Assembly (NCBI GenBank): GCA_947627825.1 | Contig: CANQXO010000049.1 | Coordinates: 1-9,713 of the forward strand | Direction of reading: 5' to 3' | Length of the DNA stretch: 9,713 bases | Origin: an uncultured Clostridia bacterium | GTDB taxonomy: Bacteria; Bacillota_A; Clostridia; TANB77; CAG-508 | Notes under the pieces: model-generated | Told to the model about the DNA's origin: nothing | Database searches by the model: none | What the model saw: only the letters and a program-made list of their open reading frames with translations | Position numbers and translations under genes: made by a program | Part shown: in pieces, positions 6,607 through 9,713 of the stretch | How the letters are laid out: every line of letters begins with the position of its first letter | How positions within the stretch are numbered: position 1 is the stretch's first letter

Positions 6607-7629
6607 TTACTTTATAAGCATTGCATCTCCAAAGCTGAAAAATCTATACTTTTCTTCTACTGCGTGTTTATATGCTGAGAGTATAAAATCTTTATCTGCA
6701 AATGCTGATACTAACATTAGTAAAGTTGATTCTGGTAAATGAAAATTTGTTATAAGTGCATCTATACATTTGAATTTATAACCCGGATAAATGAATATTC
6801 CTGTGTCTCCTTCTATTTCTTTTACTAAACCTTTTTCATCTGCTACTGTTTCCAAAGTTCTGCAAGATGTTGTTCCTACTGAAATAACTCTGTGTCCTGA
6901 AAGCTTTGCTTTATTTATTTTGTCAGCGTCTTCCTGTTTTATATAATAGTGTTCTGTATGCATGTGGTGGTCTTCTATATTTTTTTCTTTTACTGGTCTA
7001 AAAGTTCCTATTCCAACATGAAGTGTTACATTAGCAATTTCAATACCCTTGCTTTCTATCTTTTTTAATAATTCTGGTGTAAAGTGAAGTCCTGCTGTTG
7101 GTGCAGCACTTGAGCCATCACATTTTGCATATACAGTCTGATATCTGTCTTTTTCCTTCAAAGATTCATGTATATATGGTGGAAGAGGCATTAGTCCAAT
7201 TTTGTCTAATATTTCATTAAAAATTCCATTATAGAAAAATTTTACTTTTCTTGTTCCACCTTCTAGGCTATCTAAGATTTCTGCTTTAAGCAAGCCATCT
7301 CCAAATATTACTTTTGCACCTGTATGCAATTTGTTTCCCGGTCTTACCATGCTCTCCCAAATATCGCCTTCTATATTGTGCAAAAGCACAAATTCCACAT
7401 TGGCTCCTGTTTCTTTTTTTCCATATAATCTTGCTGGTATTACTTTAGTGTTGTTTCTAACTAAGCAGTCTCCCGGTTTTAAATAGTCTATTATATCTTT
7501 AAATATTTTATCTTCTATTGTTTTATTTTCTCTATCTAGTACCATTAGTCTTGATTCATCTCTTTGTTTTATTGGTACTTGTGCTATTAATTCTTCTGGT
7601 AGTTCGTAATTAAATTCGCTTAATTCCAT
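6607..7629 (-). CDS. queA: S-adenosylmethionine:tRNA ribosyltransferase-isomerase
   Basis: This 340-residue cytosolic enzyme transfers and isomerises the ribosyl part of S-adenosylmethionine onto preQ1-tRNA to give epoxyqueuosine, the step after Tgt. Recognition rests on the standard start ([15 protein letters not shown]), [16 protein letters not shown] (55-70), LPPYI (149-153), [11 protein letters not shown] (174-184), [11 protein letters not shown] (203-213), the stretch with HxMHxE (221-226), [10 protein letters not shown] (251-260) and [17 protein letters not shown] (294-310). It is full length with no gap. AAAAGGA lies 8 nt before the ATG. It follows ileS after 65 nt with no terminator visible, and tgt follows after 26 nt. 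Confidence 0.97.
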   Translation of the reverse strand: MELSEFNYELPEELIAQVPIKQRDESRLMVLDRENKTIEDKIFKDIIDYLKPGDCLVRNNTKVIPARLYGKKETGANVEFVLLHNIEGDIWESMVRPGNKLHTGAKVIFGDGLLKAEILDSLEGGTRKVKFFYNGIFNEILDKIGLMPLPPYIHESLKEKDRYQTVYAKCDGSSAAPTAGLHFTPELLKKIESKGIEIANVTLHVGIGTFRPVKEKNIEDHHMHTEHYYIKQEDADKINKAKLSGHRVISVGTTSCRTLETVADEKGLVKEIEGDTGIFIYPGYKFKCIDALITNFHLPESTLLMLVSAFADKDFILSAYKHAVEEKYRFFSFGDAMLIK

Positions 7630-7694
7630 TTTAGTTTTCCTTTTACATATATTTTAATCAATGTCAATTATTTTTACAAATTTTTCTAATTTTT

Positions 7695-9713
7695 TTATTT
7701 TTTTAATACTTCTCTACATCTTGGACATAGTCCATCTTCTGTGTGTTCATCATACGACCAACATCTATCGCATTTTTCACCGTCTGCCTTTTCTACTTTT
7801 ACGCCTAATTTTACTTCTAGCTTTCTATTATTTTCTTCTATTTTTAGACCAGATACAATTAGAACAGTTTTTAGTAATGCTTCATTTTCTTTTAAGAATT
7901 TGTATTCATCGCCTTCTGCATAAATTGTAACTTTTGCGTCTAATGAATTTCCTATTGTCTTTTCTGCTCTAGCTAGCTCTAATTCTTTTGCTACTATATT
8001 TTTTACTTTTATGATTTCTTCCCATTTTTTTGATAATTCTTCATTATCCCACTCTTTATTTGGTGTTGGATAACTTGTAAGCATTGGGCTTTCTACTTGT
8101 TCATTTTTTGTGTGCTTCATTGATTTCCATATTTCTTCAGCTGTGAAAGAAATCATTGGTGTTAATATTTTTACTAAAGCTTGCAAAATATAATACATTG
8201 TTGTTTGTGCTGATCTTCTTGCTTTAGAGTCTGCCTTTTCTGTATATAGTCTATCTTTTATTATGTCTAAATAGAAACTACTCATATCAACTACGCAGAA
8301 TTGATTTATGTCGTGATAACAATTTCCAAAATCATAATTATCATAATCTTTTATACAATTTTTTATTAATTTGTTTAGTCTTGTTAATGCCCATTTATCA
8401 ATTTCTTCAAGGTCTTTATAGTCAACTGGATTGTCTGGATTAAAATCGCTTGTGTTTCCTAATATATACCTTGCAGTATTTCTTATTTTTCTATATACAT
8501 CAGAAATACCTTTCAATATATCATCTGATAAACTTACATCCATTGAATAATCTGCTGAAAGAACCCAAAGCCTTAATATGTCGGCTCCATATTTATTTGA
8601 TACATCTATTGGAGATACACCGTTTCCAAGGCTTTTTGACATTTTTTTGCCTTCTCCATCAACAACAAATCCACAACACAAAACTTCCTTATATGGTGCT
8701 ATTCCGGTGCTTGCTACTGCCGTTAAAAGTGATGACTGGAACCAACCTCTATATTGGTCGTTTCCTTCCAAATATAAGTCTGCTGGGTAATCTAAGCCTC
8801 TTTCTACTAACACACTTTGATGTGTTGAACCTGAGTCAAACCAAACATCCATTATGTCTGTTTCTTTTGTAAATTCTGTGCAACCACATTTTGGACATTT
8901 TGCTCCTTTTGGCATTAAGTCTTTTGTATCCATATCCCACCAACAGTTTGTTCCTTTTTCTTTTACTAATTCTTGCAATTTAGATATAGATTCATCTGTA
9001 ACAAAAGGCTCTTCACATTCCTTGCAATAATAAATTGGAAGTGGTACTCCCCAAGTTCTTTGTCTTGATATGCACCAATCGTTTCTTCCTTTTATCATTT
9101 CAGACATTCTTTCTTCTCCCCAATATGGGTGCCATTTTACTGTTTTTATTGCTTTTAATACTTCATCTCTAAATCCATCTATTGATGCAAACCATTGTGG
9201 AGTTGCTCTAAAGATTATTGGCTTTTTACATCTCCAACAGTGTGGGTATGAGTGAGTTATTGGTGTCTTTTTTAGCAAGTAACCATTTTCTTCAAGCCAA
9301 TTTGTTATTTCTTTATTAGATTTAGCGTAGAACGAACCTGCAAATGGTCCTGCTTCTTCTGTTTGATGTCCTTTATTGTCTATTGCAGCTATCATTGGAA
9401 GCTTATCTTTTAATCCTTGCAAATAATCTTCTTTACCATAGGCAGGTGCTGTATGAACTGCACCTGTTCCTTCTGCTAAATCAACATTTACAGTTGTTTC
9501 ACTTCCTAATACTACTTTTGATGTTCTATCCATAAATGGATGCTTACATAAAACACCTTCTAATTCTGTTCCTTTTATTGTTTTTACAGTTTTATAATTT
9601 TCTATTTCTGCTAGCTTCATTACTTTTTCTACAAGTTCTGTAGCTATAATTAATTTTTCTTTGCCTGTATCTACTATGCTATATTCGAAGCGTGCTCCTA
9701 TTGTTATACCAGT
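7695..9713 (-). CDS. ileS: Isoleucyl-tRNA synthetase, 3' part (partial)
   Basis: The reading frame is open to the right edge, so the gene is cut: 672 C-terminal residues are visible, beginning TGITIGARFEYSIVD; the HIGH motif is outside. It attaches isoleucine to tRNA-Ile in the cytosol. The CP1 editing domain shows GTGAVHTAPAYGKEDY (82-97), with editing residues His87 and Asp96. Then come HCWRCKKPIIFRATPQWF (158-175), WCISRQRTWGVPLP, Cys pairs that may bind zinc (YYCKEC, KCPKCGC), TDIMDVWFDSGSTH, and the KMSKS loop (357-361, DNA 8645-8631). The anticodon-binding domain follows and a C-terminal zinc finger, Cys648, Cys651, Cys663, Cys666. It is the bacterial type with an intact end. The ATG at 9620 is internal, not the start. 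A T-box leader is common upstream of ileS in Firmicutes but would lie outside the window. Confidence 0.97.
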   Translation of the reverse strand, partial: TGITIGARFEYSIVDTGKEKLIIATELVEKVMKLAEIENYKTVKTIKGTELEGVLCKHPFMDRTSKVVLGSETTVNVDLAEGTGAVHTAPAYGKEDYLQGLKDKLPMIAAIDNKGHQTEEAGPFAGSFYAKSNKEITNWLEENGYLLKKTPITHSYPHCWRCKKPIIFRATPQWFASIDGFRDEVLKAIKTVKWHPYWGEERMSEMIKGRNDWCISRQRTWGVPLPIYYCKECEEPFVTDESISKLQELVKEKGTNCWWDMDTKDLMPKGAKCPKCGCTEFTKETDIMDVWFDSGSTHQSVLVERGLDYPADLYLEGNDQYRGWFQSSLLTAVASTGIAPYKEVLCCGFVVDGEGKKMSKSLGNGVSPIDVSNKYGADILRLWVLSADYSMDVSLSDDILKGISDVYRKIRNTARYILGNTSDFNPDNPVDYKDLEEIDKWALTRLNKLIKNCIKDYDNYDFGNCYHDINQFCVVDMSSFYLDIIKDRLYTEKADSKARRSAQTTMYYILQALVKILTPMISFTAEEIWKSMKHTKNEQVESPMLTSYPTPNKEWDNEELSKKWEEIIKVKNIVAKELELARAEKTIGNSLDAKVTIYAEGDEYKFLKENEALLKTVLIVSGLKIEENNRKLEVKLGVKVEKADGEKCDRCWSYDEHTEDGLCPRCREVLKK

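Noticed and set aside
7630..7694. TTGACA on the minus strand in the ileS-queA gap as a queA promoter
   Set aside because: The -35-like hexamer is perfect, but the best -10 at 16 nt is TAAAAG, which overlaps the queA ribosome binding site; no start would be possible upstream of it.
9618..9620. ATG at 9620 as the ileS start
   Set aside because: The frame stays open to the window edge and the 31 upstream codons match conserved IleRS sequence (IGARFEYSIVD, LIIATELVEKV), so this Met is internal.

Overview
The window looks like chromosome from a very AT-rich, low-GC Gram-positive bacterium of the Clostridia type. The grounds are the AT-rich base composition, the queA-tgt-yajC-secD-secF gene order with a TIGR04086-type membrane protein between yajC and secD, and the Bacillus/Clostridium-like rRNA leader. 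This placement is inferred from family knowledge, not from a search. Every supported gene lies on the minus strand, so transcription runs from high to low coordinates.

Reading in the direction of transcription: the 3' two-thirds of ileS (9713-7695, cut by the window edge), queA (7629-6607), tgt (6580-5444), a 545-residue membrane-anchored WG-repeat protein with an Asn-rich tail (5444-3807), yajC (3777-3499), a small TIGR04086-type membrane protein (3440-3036), a divergent secD (2994-1510) and a shortened secF (1451-822). Gaps are 0 to 65 nt, and no convincing terminator appears until a strong hairpin plus U-tract at 783-694. The whole stretch may therefore be one transcription unit. It joins charging of tRNA-Ile, queuosine modification of tRNA (Tgt inserts preQ1, QueA builds epoxyqueuosine) and the accessory part of the Sec protein export machine.

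The roughly 730 nt between secF and the window's left end contain no protein gene. They hold the secF terminator, two tandem strong sigma-A promoters (P1 591-563, P2 354-326), a short transcribed segment with a terminator and a competing fold between them, a 16S leader with a boxA-like sequence and a long imperfect hairpin, and the first 91 nt of a 16S rRNA gene running off the left edge.

The most unusual content is the Sec accessory module. SecD keeps its six membrane segments but has Phe where the family's proton-relay Asp in TM4 is expected. SecF stops after four membrane segments and lacks the usual charged residues of TM4. The operon terminator begins only 38 nt after the SecF stop, so the missing part is not simply in another frame. 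The RNA also has striking structure: a perfect 12-bp inverted repeat pairs the start codon of the TIGR04086-type gene, and a small hairpin separates a strong Shine-Dalgarno sequence from the secD start. I saw no insertion sequence, CRISPR array, phage gene or tRNA gene.
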